Origin: Xenorhabdus bovienii SS-2004
GTDB taxonomy: Bacteria; Pseudomonadota; Gammaproteobacteria; Enterobacterales; Enterobacteriaceae
Assembly: GCF_000027225.1 (NCBI RefSeq)
Contig: NC_013892.1
Span: 2,976,001 to 3,040,000, forward strand
Length of the DNA stretch: 64,000 nucleotides
Reading direction: 5' to 3'
Positions within the stretch are counted from its first letter, which is position 1; each line of letters begins with the position of its first letter. This document shows, piece after piece, positions 32,000 through 42,358 of this stretch. Both the position numbers and the translations under genes were made by a program. The notes beneath the pieces are model-generated. The model did not search any database and was not told the origin of the DNA. It saw nothing but the letters and a program-made list of their open reading frames with translations.

Positions 32000-33496
32000 T
32001 TGAGCAATATCAAGATAAATTATTTTGTCATCGTCATTATCGCGCTCCTCTCTGCTGCAATCATTGGCCGTAATATCAGTTGGCCCAACAAACAGCAGGA
32101 GCAGATAAACAGGATTCTGGCACGGGGAGAGCTTCGGATTAGTACCATCAGCTCCCCTCTGATTTCTGCGAACAGCAAAAATGAAGCAACGGGGTTTGAC
32201 TATGAATTAGCCAAACGGTTTGCTGAATATCTAGGCGTAAAACTTGTCATTCATTTTCGCACTAATATTAACCAGATTTTTGATGACTTAAACAACGATA
32301 ACGCAGATTTTCTCGCTGCTGGCCTTATTTATAATGAGGAGCGGTTAGACCAGGCACGCATTGGCCCTGCCTATTATTCAGTCTCACAGCAACTGATTTA
32401 CCGCAAAGATACACCCCGCCCACGCACGTTTGGCGATTTAAACGGCACACTGGTTGTCACTGAAGGATCTGCCCATGCCAGAGAACTCAAAAAATATAAA
32501 GAAGAGTCTTATCCCAATTTAACTTGGGAAGATACATCACGCGATAACACACTAGAACTACTTGAGCAGGTGTCCGAAGGCAAAATTAACTATACGATCA
32601 GCGATTCGATCAGTTTTTCTCTGCAACAGCGTATTCATCCTAATTTGGCCCTTGCTTTTGAAGTAAATGGGGAACGTCCTCTGACTTGGTATTTGAAGCG
32701 CAGTGATGACTATACCCTTTACTCTGCTATGCTCGATTTTTTCAATCAGATGTCAGAAAACGATGTGATACCACAGCTGGAAGAAAAGTATTTCAGCCAT
32801 ATCTACCAATTCGATTATTTTGATACTATTTCATTCATTCGCGCTATCAATAGCACATTACCGATATATCAGCCTATTTTTGAGAAATACGCTGGCTCAC
32901 TTGACTGGCAATTAGTTGCAGCCATCGCATGGCAAGAGTCACATTGGAACCCGCAGGCAACTTCACCCACAGGTGTTCGCGGTATGATGATGCTTACTCG
33001 CCCGACCGCAGAATGGGTCAAGATCAGTGATCGACTTGATCCGGAGGAAAGTGTAAAAGGGGGTATGGTTTATCTGCATTATCTGATGGAGCGGTTGCCG
33101 AAAACCATTCCTGAAGATGAACGTATCTGGTTCGCCCTAGCTGCTTATAACATGGGTTATGGGCATATTCTCGATGTCCGGAAACTCACGGCAGAACAAA
33201 AAGGTAATCCTGACCGTTGGCTGGATATCAAATCTCGCCTTGATCTGTTAAGCAAGAAAAAATTCTATACCAACACAACATATGGCTATGCCCGCGGACA
33301 TGAAGCATATCGCTATGTCGAAAACATTCGGCGTTATTACCAGAGTCTGGAAGGGTACTTGCGAGCAAAAGATAAACACAGCAAGAAAGCAGAATATGAA
33401 ACACCGATTGATAAGATCATCGTGCCTCTTTCAGATAGGGAAGGAAATAAAGCCGTGGTTAATGAAAAAACGCCGGAAGTCAAAACACCGACGTAA
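32000..33496 (+). CDS. mltF: Membrane-bound lytic murein transglycosylase F
   Basis: Cleaves peptidoglycan glycan strands with 1,6-anhydro product. 498 residues (E. coli 518). An N-terminal hydrophobic segment (about 8-24) is followed by a solute-binding-type domain ([13 protein letters not shown] onward) and an SLT domain with the catalytic Glu in [22 protein letters not shown] (given in part). The start codon is TTG at 32000; it gives SNIKINYF, which matches the E. coli N-terminus KKLKINYLF, so the rare start is credible. The C-terminal tail is Lys/Glu-rich. It is divergent from purL and convergent with tadA, as in E. coli. Confidence 0.94.
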   Translation: MSNIKINYFVIVIIALLSAAIIGRNISWPNKQQEQINRILARGELRISTISSPLISANSKNEATGFDYELAKRFAEYLGVKLVIHFRTNINQIFDDLNNDNADFLAAGLIYNEERLDQARIGPAYYSVSQQLIYRKDTPRPRTFGDLNGTLVVTEGSAHARELKKYKEESYPNLTWEDTSRDNTLELLEQVSEGKINYTISDSISFSLQQRIHPNLALAFEVNGERPLTWYLKRSDDYTLYSAMLDFFNQMSENDVIPQLEEKYFSHIYQFDYFDTISFIRAINSTLPIYQPIFEKYAGSLDWQLVAAIAWQESHWNPQATSPTGVRGMMMLTRPTAEWVKISDRLDPEESVKGGMVYLHYLMERLPKTIPEDERIWFALAAYNMGYGHILDVRKLTAEQKGNPDRWLDIKSRLDLLSKKKFYTNTTYGYARGHEAYRYVENIRRYYQSLEGYLRAKDKHSKKAEYETPIDKIIVPLSDREGNKAVVNEKTPEVKTPT

Positions 33497-33524
33497 TCTC
33501 AAAAAGTTCCTTAGCAAGAACCGA

Positions 33525-34049
<525 letters not shown>

Positions 34050-34112
34050 TTATGAAAATCTCGCTAATTATAACTGTTAGTCATTAATATTGATTCACTC
34101 ATCTCAATTTGC

Positions 34113-34763
34113 TTATGTGACCTGAATTTCATTCAAAAAAGCCTCAAGAAAGTGTTCCATGCGTTCTGTCCTTTCACGAGCCATTTGTCTACCCGTTTCC
34201 GTTTGAAAGCCAGATTCTATTTTCAATATCTTGGTATAAAAATGATCGAGCGTATAGGCAGAGTCATTATATTCACGGTGTTTTGCCAGAGGATCGTGAA
34301 AATTATACAGTGCGGAACCCATACGACCGGCAATGTAAAAACAACGAGCAACACCAACCATTCCAATGGAATCCAATCGATCAGCATCTTGTACAATTTT
34401 GGCTTCCAATGTTCTGGGAGTTAAACCGGCTGAGAAACTATGAGCTTCAATGGCATGGCAGACAGCAGCGATATCTTCTCCACCCCACCCTAAATTTTTC
34501 AGTATCAATGCGGCTTTTTCTGCGGCCATATGAGAAGCAAGATGTCGATTGGGATCATTTTTTTCAACACTGACGCAATCGTGTAATAAAACTGCGGCCA
34601 ATACCCACTGTAAATTTCCAGATTCAACCTCACAAATTCTCTTCGCGTTTCGCCATACTCGATGCAAATGGGCAATATCATGAGCGCCATAATCACCTTC
34701 TACTGCAATAGGCAAAAGTTGTTGGGCTAAATCTTCAAATGGTGAAAAAAATAACATAGACAA
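34113..34763 (-). CDS. HD-domain phosphohydrolase (YedJ-like)
   Basis: 216-residue HD-superfamily protein resembling E. coli YedJ. Metal-ligand positions are visible: His in AHDIAHLHRVW, the HD pair in VLLHDCVS, a His in CHAIEAHSF and the Asp in VQDADRLDSIG. The family is thought to hydrolyse phosphate esters; the substrate is unknown. It ends the syntenic backbone block before the accessory region. Confidence 0.85.
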   Translation of the reverse strand: MSMLFFSPFEDLAQQLLPIAVEGDYGAHDIAHLHRVWRNAKRICEVESGNLQWVLAAVLLHDCVSVEKNDPNRHLASHMAAEKAALILKNLGWGGEDIAAVCHAIEAHSFSAGLTPRTLEAKIVQDADRLDSIGMVGVARCFYIAGRMGSALYNFHDPLAKHREYNDSAYTLDHFYTKILKIESGFQTETGRQMARERTERMEHFLEAFLNEIQVT

Positions 34764-34800
34764 AACCTCTCAATGAATGAAAATTAAAGGACAACTATCC

Positions 34801-35030
34801 ATGTTGACAGGCCTTAACCATCTGACACTAGCAACCTCAAATCTTGAGCATAATCTCAATTTCTATATAAACCTGTTAGAGTCTACTCCCCATGTCCGCT
34901 GGTGAGGGAGAATCAATTTATCTTCTCGCCACTGACGAACATCAACTTGGAGCCCGTCCATGTTGGTTCCCTTGCAAGTTGCCTTAATACATTGCGTAAA
35001 ACACCTTACAAAGGATTAGAGTGGTATTAA
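34801..35030 (+). pseudogene. fosA-like fosfomycin glutathione transferase remnant, internally deleted
   Basis: The ATG at 34801 (AAAGGA upstream) opens MLTGLNHLTLATSNLE, a clear FosA N-terminus, but the frame stops at 34905 after 34 residues. In the next frame, from about 34904 to the TAA at 35030, the C-terminus of FosA appears: LEPVHVGSLASCLNTLRKTPYKG in part. The middle, about 60-70 residues with metal and substrate ligands, is missing. The gene is therefore an internally deleted and frameshifted remnant, not functional. It abuts the 3' end of the alkA-like gene. Confidence 0.82.
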
Positions 35031-35040
35031 TGTCTCCCCA

Positions 35041-35937
35041 TCAATACCCACTACTGGACTGCTGCCTCCATAAATGTGCAGCCACAAGAGCCTTCCAAGG
35101 AGAAAACCCTGACAGCCATGCTTCTGTTTGCTCAGCGTTGACCTTGTCTTCCTGCCTGAGTAAATATTGGAGGTTGCGCCTTACAGCTACATCGCCATGT
35201 AGTGAACCATTTAAATAATTAAATCCGCGCGACAAAGCGTAATTGATTGTCCACATACCAATTCCTTTAATGGCGAGCAGATTATCCGTAAGCCGTTTAA
35301 TTCCACCTTCTATTATGGCTAATTTCAACTCACCCGAATCAATTAATTGGCTAACATTCAGCAACGCATTGGCTTTACTGACAGAAAAACCACATTGGCG
35401 TAGATCGTGTTCTGAACACTGAATTATTTGCTCATGAGTCGGATGACACAACAATCCTGAAGAATGTTTAACGCCAATAGCCTGAATAAATCGCCTACGG
35501 ATAGAAATTGCCGCACTTAAGCTAATTTGCTGACCAATGATTGCCCAACTAAGTGCCTCAAAAGGTGTTGCTGACTGATAAATTCGTAACCCCGCCTGTC
35601 TGGTAACCAACTCGCCAATAACCGGATCAGCTTGATACATAGATTCAAATTCTTCAACAGGCTGCAACAATCCCAGCATATGTGAAGCTAGCATGGATAA
35701 AGCCTCCTCGGATTGATGTGCGTCATCACCATCAACCTCAAGCTGAATCTGCGCCCGGTGTTTATTAATAGATACAGTCAGTAAAGCCGGATTTCCGTGC
35801 CAAATAATTCCCTTTTTCATTCGACTTTGTTGCACTATTTCAGAAGCACCCTTTTCATCTCTGTGATGAAAGGCCAAAAAATCTTGAACGTGATAATTAC
35901 TCGGTAATATTATTTCCGTAAAAGAGCTTAGTTTCAT
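35041..35937 (-). CDS. DNA-3-methyladenine glycosylase II (AlkA-like)
   Basis: 298-residue HhH-GPD base-excision glycosylase that should remove alkylated purines. An AlkA-type N-terminal domain is followed by the HhH motif in LLAIKGIGMWTINYAL and the catalytic Asp in SLHGDVAVRRNL. It resembles AlkA rather than the iron-sulfur MutY/Nth type, since no C-terminal Cys cluster is seen. It lies at the border of the accessory region and has no obvious operon partner. Confidence 0.85.
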   Translation of the reverse strand: MKLSSFTEIILPSNYHVQDFLAFHHRDEKGASEIVQQSRMKKGIIWHGNPALLTVSINKHRAQIQLEVDGDDAHQSEEALSMLASHMLGLLQPVEEFESMYQADPVIGELVTRQAGLRIYQSATPFEALSWAIIGQQISLSAAISIRRRFIQAIGVKHSSGLLCHPTHEQIIQCSEHDLRQCGFSVSKANALLNVSQLIDSGELKLAIIEGGIKRLTDNLLAIKGIGMWTINYALSRGFNYLNGSLHGDVAVRRNLQYLLRQEDKVNAEQTEAWLSGFSPWKALVAAHLWRQQSSSGY

Positions 35938-35996
35938 GACAAAAACTCCAGAGACACACAGAATCGAAAGATATTATCACAATCATTCACAACAAC

Positions 35997-36209
35997 TTAG
36001 TTGGAAGAAAGCCTATAATTATCCACCGTATCCCGTAATCCGAGATTATTAACAAACTCCGGTTTGTTCGGAATGTCTGCGCCGTTCTGGTTCTTCTCCA
36101 GACGAGAATTAGCATTCTGATTTGCATTGGCCGCACTTTGGTTCGCGGTGTTTGCGTTGGTGATAGCGTTTCCGGCATCTGTTCTTGCTTGGTTATCGCG
36201 CCTTGGCAA
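35997..36209 (-). pseudogene. Phage tail-fibre fragment
   Basis: 70 codons that read like the inner part of a lambdoid tail fibre: Ala/Asn repeats (NANTANQSAANANQNAN) then NGADIPNKPEFVNNLGL, a familiar tail-fibre motif. No start of a whole fibre gene is present; the fragment's first codons overlap the stop region of the upstream gene at 36193. It looks like a recombination join of fibre debris to that gene's 3' end. Confidence 0.65.
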
Positions 36210-36810
36210 TATCCATCGTGATCATAAATCGTTCTTCATCAGGATGTTTCTTGTCGTTAAAGCATCCCAAATTCATCATAATTTGATATTGATCACCAGC
36301 TCTCCAGTAGGTTGTTTCAGAACATTTTAAACTGCGAAGTTGGGTTCGCAATTCTGGCGTATTAGCCAGAGGTGGGAACGTCCTATCATAAACAGGTATC
36401 CAACCTGCTTTACGCCACTGATTTTGTAAATCTAGTACAATTTTGATCACATCATCGAAGAGTAATGGCTCAATTTGTGGAGATATGCGTACACTCTCGA
36501 TTATTCCATTATTATACTTAACAACAAAAAACCGGGCAGCTGGTGTCATAAATCCATATTTTGGATCGGTAAAACGTAAGCGTGCGTCCATTTTTGGAAC
36601 GTTATACCAAATTTTACCTGGAAGAGCGGGATTAATAGCAGCACTGGAACGTTGTCGCATATCTTCGTAAGGTTCACCAATCATTAGGGCTATCTCAGGT
36701 TCATGAGAATAAAAGATTTGGTAAATGTAGATACCTGCCAGCCCTAGAATGACGAATAACACGAAGATTAAGCCACCGTGCCGCCAGTCTATACGCTGTA
36801 AGAGATTCAT
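36193..36810 (-). CDS. Membrane-anchored protein of unknown function (cassette copy A, gene Y)
   Basis: 205 residues, family not recognised. One N-terminal membrane segment (about residues 14-32) follows MNLLQRIDWRHG, so most of the protein should face the periplasm. It overlaps the stop of the upstream gene by ATGA, indicating translational coupling. A close paralogue of the same length lies at 37896-38513. The conserved parts are the N-terminus, the segment RLRFTDPKYGF, and WRKAGWIP. Pairing with a second duplicated gene is reminiscent of effector/immunity modules, but I have no direct evidence for that role. Confidence 0.75.
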   Translation of the reverse strand: MNLLQRIDWRHGGLIFVLFVILGLAGIYIYQIFYSHEPEIALMIGEPYEDMRQRSSAAINPALPGKIWYNVPKMDARLRFTDPKYGFMTPAARFFVVKYNNGIIESVRISPQIEPLLFDDVIKIVLDLQNQWRKAGWIPVYDRTFPPLANTPELRTQLRSLKCSETTYWRAGDQYQIMMNLGCFNDKKHPDEERFMITMDIAKAR

Positions 36811-37586
36811 TTTACACCTCTCCCTGCCTCAATATCTTGTAAAGATTTTTCAATCAAATGCCGGTCTCTACCACGCAGCAATTCATCAAAACGCTCCGCT
36901 GCATTAAGTACGAAAGGCATACGCTGATCTGCATCGGCAAGATTAGCCACATCATCGCTAAATTTGATAGTTCTTTCATTATCAATGAATTGGCATTGAC
37001 TAGCCAACGTTAACTCAACAGGTTGTGCCACATTATCAGGTAAAAAGCCTGTGACATAGGAGAATTGGTTACCCCACAAGAACACTATTAATTGCTCGTC
37101 ACTGTACATTGTGGTTTGCAATATATTGATTTGCTCGTGATAGGCGAGATGTACAACACCTTGAGCAATATTTCCTGCTTCTATCGCCTCAAAAGCGAGT
37201 AGAATATCGTCATAGGGAAGGCCAAACTTCAAATTATTTTGTCCTATTGGCCACAATATTGGAAATTGGCTATTACCGTAGATATCTTGGCGTAAATTTA
37301 GGCAAGTTTTGAGGTCTTCCAATCCACGTTGCTTGCAGAAAGCATGAAGCTGGTATACATCCAAAAATAGCGTCGTATTTCCCAGTGCCATCTTTTCATA
37401 CACATAGTTGAATGAATACTGTGACAAACTTGATATTCCCTGAAGGCCGGGTACATAGGAAGATATTGATAATCTATTGTTTTTACTGGCTTGCCTTGCT
37501 TCTTCCACAGCTTGAGCAAAATCCTCAACTTTATTTTCTGCTTGCGCCTTCAGCTTTGGATGAAGAAAGTAAAATGGATTATCCAT
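36807..37586 (-). CDS. Protein of unknown function (cassette copy A, gene X)
   Basis: 259 residues from the ATG at 37586 (MDNPFYFLHPKLK); the frame stays open 90 bp further upstream. Family not securely recognised. The stretch LLAFEAIEAGNIAQGVVHLAYHEQ (in part) recalls the DUF2515-type pattern of a Phe-Glu...Gly-Asn...Glu-Gln core, a tentative impression only. No signal peptide or clear membrane segment. The stop overlaps the start of the next gene (ATGA). A 5'-truncated paralogue lies at 38510-39031. Confidence 0.72.
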   Translation of the reverse strand: MDNPFYFLHPKLKAQAENKVEDFAQAVEEARQASKNNRLSISSYVPGLQGISSLSQYSFNYVYEKMALGNTTLFLDVYQLHAFCKQRGLEDLKTCLNLRQDIYGNSQFPILWPIGQNNLKFGLPYDDILLAFEAIEAGNIAQGVVHLAYHEQINILQTTMYSDEQLIVFLWGNQFSYVTGFLPDNVAQPVELTLASQCQFIDNERTIKFSDDVANLADADQRMPFVLNAAERFDELLRGRDRHLIEKSLQDIEAGRGVK

Positions 37587-37599
37587 TGTGTTTTCTAGC

Positions 37600-37770
37600 T
37601 CACTTGCGCACGCGTCGGTCGGCATCATTATTAGCTTGTATCTGTTCATGCATATCATGACGACAGCATCTAGCATAAGCCTGATTAATACGTTTGTTCC
37701 GTTCTATGGGATCTGCAATCAGTTTACCACCGGGTGCGACGGTATCTTCTGCCTCTTTCTGATAAACCAC
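37600..37770 (-). pseudogene. Short chimeric reading frame upstream of cassette copy A
   Basis: Behind a start that copies gene Y (ATG at about 37804 with MSLLQRID), the match ends after about 12 residues. In a second frame, a 56-codon stretch reads VVYQKEAEDTVAPGG then IADPIERNKRINQAYA and ends 13 bp before gene X. The composition looks protein-like but there is no convincing start. It may be the end of a larger gene that lost its 5' part. Confidence 0.45.
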
Positions 37771-37842
37771 TGTGTCGTTGGTCTATTCGTTGTAATAGAC
37801 TCATTTTATATCTCATCCTGAAGTAATATCCTGAATAATAGT

Positions 37843-37871
37843 GGGCGTGAGAAAATAATATTCTCACGCCC
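37843..37871 (-). terminator. Terminator after cassette copy B
   Basis: An 11-bp perfect stem (GGGCGTGAGAA and complement) with a 7-nt loop lies about 25 bp after the gene Y copy B stop. Confidence 0.7.
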
Positions 37872-37895
37872 ATGTAATTTTGCGTTATCGCTTGC

Positions 37896-38513
37896 TTACC
37901 ATGGCTTGGAAATCACCAATGTGATCAAATAGCGTTCTTCATCAGGATGCCTATCATCTTTGAAACGCCCTACGTCCATCATGATTTGATACTGCTCACC
38001 AGCTTGCCAATAGGTTGTTCCTGGGTTTTTCATCTTGCGAAGGCTATCATGTAATTCTGGTGTATTAACCAAGGGTGGGTACTCCCTGGTACGAGTAGGT
38101 ATCCAACCCGCTTTGCGCCACTGATCTTGTAAATCCAACACAATCTTGATCGCATCCTCGTAGAGTAATGGCTCTATTTGTGGCGACATGCGTACACTAG
38201 TGATGATTCCATCATCATACAAAATAGTAAAGAATCGGGCAGTAGGCGTGACAAATCCATATTTCGGGTCGATAAAGCGTAAACGTGCATCTGTTTTTGG
38301 GATATTATGCCAAATTTTACCTGGAAGGTCGGGATCAATAGCGGCACTGGAACGCTGTCGCATCGCCTCATAAGGTTCGCCGATCATCAGGGCTATCTCA
38401 GGTTCGCGAGAATAAAAGACTTGGTAGATATAGATACCTGCCAGTCCTAGAATGACGAATAACACGAAGATTAAACCACTGTGCCGCCAGTCTATACGCT
38501 GTAAGAGGCTCAT
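37896..38513 (-). CDS. Membrane-anchored protein of unknown function (cassette copy B, gene Y)
   Basis: 205 residues, the same length as the paralogue at 36193-36810 and highly similar in DNA and protein. The N-terminal membrane segment follows MSLLQRIDWRHSG. The start at 38513 overlaps the stop of the upstream gene by ATGA, as in copy A. A strong terminator follows. Differences between the copies cluster in the C-terminal half, which would fit divergence of a specificity part. Confidence 0.75.
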   Translation of the reverse strand: MSLLQRIDWRHSGLIFVLFVILGLAGIYIYQVFYSREPEIALMIGEPYEAMRQRSSAAIDPDLPGKIWHNIPKTDARLRFIDPKYGFVTPTARFFTILYDDGIITSVRMSPQIEPLLYEDAIKIVLDLQDQWRKAGWIPTRTREYPPLVNTPELHDSLRKMKNPGTTYWQAGEQYQIMMDVGRFKDDRHPDEERYLITLVISKPW

Positions 38514-39031
38514 TTTACACCTCCCCATGACGCAATATCTTGTAGAGACTCTCCGATCAAAGATCGTTTACTGCCACGTAGCAGTTCATCAAAACGATCT
38601 GCTGCCTTTAAAACAAAAGGCATACGTTGCTTTACATCTGATAAATCAGCTATAGGGTTATAGTCGCTAAACGTAATAGTTCTTTTATTATCGATACGTT
38701 TGCACTGGCTGGCCAATGTTAGCTCAACAGGTTGTGTTACACTAGAAGGCAAAATATTTGTGACATAGGCGAACTGGTTGCCATTTAATGCAAATACTAA
38801 ATCAGAATCACTATACATTGTGGGTTGTAATATATTGATTTGTTCGTGATTGGCGAGATGTACAACACCTTTAGCAATATTCCCTGCTTCTATCGCTTCA
38901 AAGGCGAGTAGAATATCTGGATAGTCACGACCAAAACGCAACTTATCTTGCCCTATTGGCCATAGTATTGGGAATTGGCTGCTGTAGTCAATTTTTTGGC
39001 GTACACCTAGTACTACAGTCGTATGCTTCAT
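38510..39031 (-). pseudogene. Gene X copy B, 5'-truncated
   Basis: 173 codons, of which all but the first ten or so match residues from about 90 onward of gene X copy A (from LRQDIYGNSQFP). The N-terminal third is missing and the sequence upstream becomes the edge of an IS701-like element, so the truncation probably came from that insertion. It still couples by ATGA to gene Y copy B. The ATG at 39031 may be fortuitous. Confidence 0.75.
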
Positions 39032-39082
39032 TGTGGCATGATAACGCCTGACATTTTTTCCTGAAATACGGGGAGGTGTTCA

Positions 39083-40117
39083 ATGCACTTACCGACTCAC
39101 GCCTGGGAACAGGAACTGCTCTCACTCCATACCCGTCTGGCTCCGTTGTTTCACCATCACGCCCCACAGCAACGCAGCCTCGCTTATCTCCGGGGACTGC
39201 TCAGTGACGTTGAGCGTAAAAATGGCTGGCAACTGGCGGAATGGATAGGCGAACGTACGCCTGATGGGGTTCAGCATCTGCTGGAGCGCGCCCACTGGGA
39301 TGTTGATATCGCCCGCGATATTTTGCGCGACTATGTCACAGAGCATTTGGGGGATGAACACGGGGTGCTCATTGTGGATGAAACCGGCTTTATCAAAAAA
39401 GGCACGCATTCTGCCGGTGTGCAACGTCAATACAGTGGCACCGCCGGTCGCGTCGAAAACAGTCAAACAGGCGTCTTTCTCTGTTATGCCGGTCAGGGCG
39501 GTCATGCCTTTATTGACCGGGCGTTATACCTGCCCAGACAATGGACGGATGACCGGCCCCGCTGTGAAGCTGCCGGCATTCCTGACGCCGTCCCCTTTGC
39601 CACTAAACCCCAACTCGCCCGGCAGATGCTGGAACGCGCATTCGAGGCCGGCGTGCTCTGCCGCTGGGTGACGGCAGATGCCATTTATGGTCAGGATCGC
39701 CGCCTGCGTTGCTGGCTGGAATCCCGATATCAACCGTTTGTGCTGGCGATCCCCAAAAATGAACCGTTGTGGTGGCAAGGGCCAACTTTTGTCAGAGCGG
39801 ACAAGATTGTAGACAATCTGACACCTCAGCGATGGGAAACCCATTCGGCGGGGTGGGGAGCGAAAGGCGAACGTCAGTATGACTGGATTCGGGTGCCGCT
39901 CTGGCGTTTACAACTCAGTGAGAAAGAACGGGAATATGGCCATTATCTGCTGGTTCGTCGCAGCCGGGATGAAAAACAGGAACGGGCTTACTATATCGTG
40001 TATGCGCGCAGAGACCAGGCGGCTCTGAAACCCCTGGATCAGGTGGCAGGTTGCCGCTGGGAAATTGAATGTGGTTTTGAGGAAACAAAGGGAGAATGCG
40101 GTCTGGATTCCGTTTGA
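39083..40117 (+). pseudogene. IS701-like transposase, 3'-truncated
   Basis: 344 residues of a DDE transposase of the IS701 type. Conserved stretches are VLIVDETGFIKKGTHSAGV, WVTADAIYGQDRRLR and CRWEIECGFEETKGE. The reading frame leaves the family at about 40107 and stops at 40117, whereas the second copy at about 50036 continues past this point (HYEVRRWQSWHRH). So the last 60-80 residues are lost. Its left end coincides with the truncation of gene X copy B. Confidence 0.85.
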
Positions 40118-40124
40118 AACGGAA
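40108..40124. repeat. 17-bp perfect palindrome at the IS701 break
   Basis: TTCCGTTT-G-AAACGGAA sits exactly where the transposase sequence leaves its family. It could be an end of the element that cut it. Confidence 0.5.
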
Positions 40125-40290
40125 GGATTGAATTAAAAGGTGAGAAATCCCCACTTTTAGATAACTTGTTGATTTTTCTTAATTATCTCTAAGGACAGGA
40201 ATTTCGGTTTTCTGACGGAAATAAAGGATATCAATGGATTGGGAGGAAGGCCACGCATTGCGCAGCCTTGAATCTAAATGTAAGGTAGGG

Positions 40291-40788
<498 letters not shown>

Positions 40789-41190
40789 ACTATTTCCTTA
40801 TATTTATAAGTTATTGGAAGCAATGCAGGATTGAACTTCCGTCCGCTGTAACAGCCCGAATATAGTAACCAATGCTTATAGTTGAATGAATTGATTGGGG
40901 TTGTGTGGGGGATTGTACAAGTGGGTAATTTGGGGTTTGAAGGTCGGTGAATATTGTCTCTATCACACCAAATTTTATCAGTAGAGGAACAGATTTTATT
41001 GATCCCCCGTTTGTTATTTTATGTCATCCTGCCATCAAAATATGCCACTCACCTAATCGTTAAAACGAGCTTAGTCAAAACGCATTCTCCAGTATTGATG
41101 AACCTATTTTAGGGATGTTCACTGGCGGAGAAGTAACCCGCCTTCATGTTATTTAGCAATGCTTATTGTTGATTAAATGAGGGAATAAAT
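40789..41190. other. Intergenic stretch, no gene seen
   Basis: About 400 bp of AT-rich DNA between two divergent genes; presumably carries both promoters. I see no RNA gene or repeat in it. Confidence 0.5.
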
Positions 41191-41715
41191 ATGCAAGATA
41201 AGAAGCCTGATATATCAGAATTAAAAGATACTACATTAGAGCAGCAATCTTATGAAGACCTTGGTTATACAGTGATACCTATTGGTGTTCCTGTTCCTTG
41301 GCCATCAGAAATCCCACCAGACGGTTGGCTTAAATGCAATGGTGAAGTATTTGATACAGTAAAATACCCAAAACTCGCCCTTGCCTATCCATCCGGCAGA
41401 TTACCTGATTTAAGAGGTGAATTTATCCGTGGTTGGGATGATGAGCGTGGCGCGGATTCTAATCGCAATGTTTTATCTTGGCAGGAAGGTTCTTATTTAG
41501 TTCAAGAAGTGTACAATCCGCCTGATCGTATCGTTAATTTTTCACTTGATGAGAGGAAGGATTTAAATTGGGATATTCCAGACACAGAGGTGATCAAATT
41601 GCGTGGCAAAGCAGTAACAGCAGATAAAAGTGGAACCTGGAGTATAGATAAAAGATACCTAGGCGTAACCCGCCCCCGCAACATAGCATTCAATTACATA
41701 GTCAGAGCAGCTTAA
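41191..41715 (+). CDS. Phage tail-collar domain protein
   Basis: 174 residues with a phage tail-collar fold: IPIGVPVPWPSEIPPDGWLKC (in part), then YPSGRLPDLRGEFIRGWDD and the C-terminal VTRPRNIAFNYIVRA. Such domains usually end tail fibres; here the domain stands alone with a short N-terminal arm and no baseplate or fibre gene adjacent. It has a terminator right behind it, so it looks like an independent unit. It could be a relict of a prophage or tailocin, or an adopted single gene. Confidence 0.8.
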   Translation: MQDKKPDISELKDTTLEQQSYEDLGYTVIPIGVPVPWPSEIPPDGWLKCNGEVFDTVKYPKLALAYPSGRLPDLRGEFIRGWDDERGADSNRNVLSWQEGSYLVQEVYNPPDRIVNFSLDERKDLNWDIPDTEVIKLRGKAVTADKSGTWSIDKRYLGVTRPRNIAFNYIVRAA

Positions 41716-41732
41716 TTCTGAGCTAACAATTA

Positions 41733-41754
41733 AACCCGCAACTTTCTGCGGGTT
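41733..41754 (+). terminator. Terminator after tail-collar gene
   Basis: An AACCCGCA stem, a 6-nt loop and TGCGGGTT lie 18 bp past the stop. The following T-run is weak. Confidence 0.75.
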
Positions 41755-42092
41755 CATATCAATCATGCAAATCACCCACCAATAATATAACAAAAGATAC
41801 TGTTTAGAATTTAAATAATAACTTCTAGTTGATCTCTAAGAGAATTAATTATGTCCATAATCTCACAGATTAAGCATTTTCTGATCAACAGATTAGTGGA
41901 GGTGATTTAGTGTGGCGCGCCATACATTTTGGGGTAATTGTGGAGCATTTGAACTGTATGTAGCTTGGTAGTTTAAATTTGCGTTCAACTGTTTTTATGT
42001 GTTTAATATATTTTTCAGGTAAATATACAATCAAATGGATGCCTATAATTTTTCAAAGAGACTGAAACACATAGGTATACTGGTTATAGATT
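41755..42092. other. AT-rich intergenic stretch
   Basis: No supported gene. A 21-codon frame at 42034 overlaps the next ATG; too short to judge. Confidence 0.4.
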
Positions 42093-42284
42093 ATGACTAA
42101 TAAACCGTCAGCAAAAAAAGTAAAAAAGTTAAGGGTTGGATTTTATACCAGCAGTGACGCAACAAGGAAAAGTGGAGTCTCCATAGCGATGGAGGCATTT
42201 GAGCGGCTTTACAACGAATGCACTTCAAATAATTGCAATCATAAAATATTAGACTCCTATCATATACAGGATCTTAAGCAATAA
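42093..42284 (+). CDS. Small hypothetical protein
   Basis: 63 residues, Lys-rich N-terminus (MTNKPSAKKVKKLRVGFY) and a Cys pair near the end. No family recognised and no clear ribosome-binding site. It is directly upstream of an IS4 element, so it may be the 5' part of a gene cut by the insertion. Confidence 0.35.
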   Translation: MTNKPSAKKVKKLRVGFYTSSDATRKSGVSIAMEAFERLYNECTSNNCNHKILDSYHIQDLKQ

Positions 42285-42358
42285 CGCGTTATTTTAGGTA
42301 GAAAAAAGGCTTCATTTATGATCTGATAATCGTCGCCAAACTCATATCAAAACCACGG

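Noticed and set aside
42034..42099. 21-codon frame overlapping the start of the small ORF at 42093
   Set aside because: Considered as a leader peptide with coupled translation, but there is no ribosome-binding site or homology to support it.
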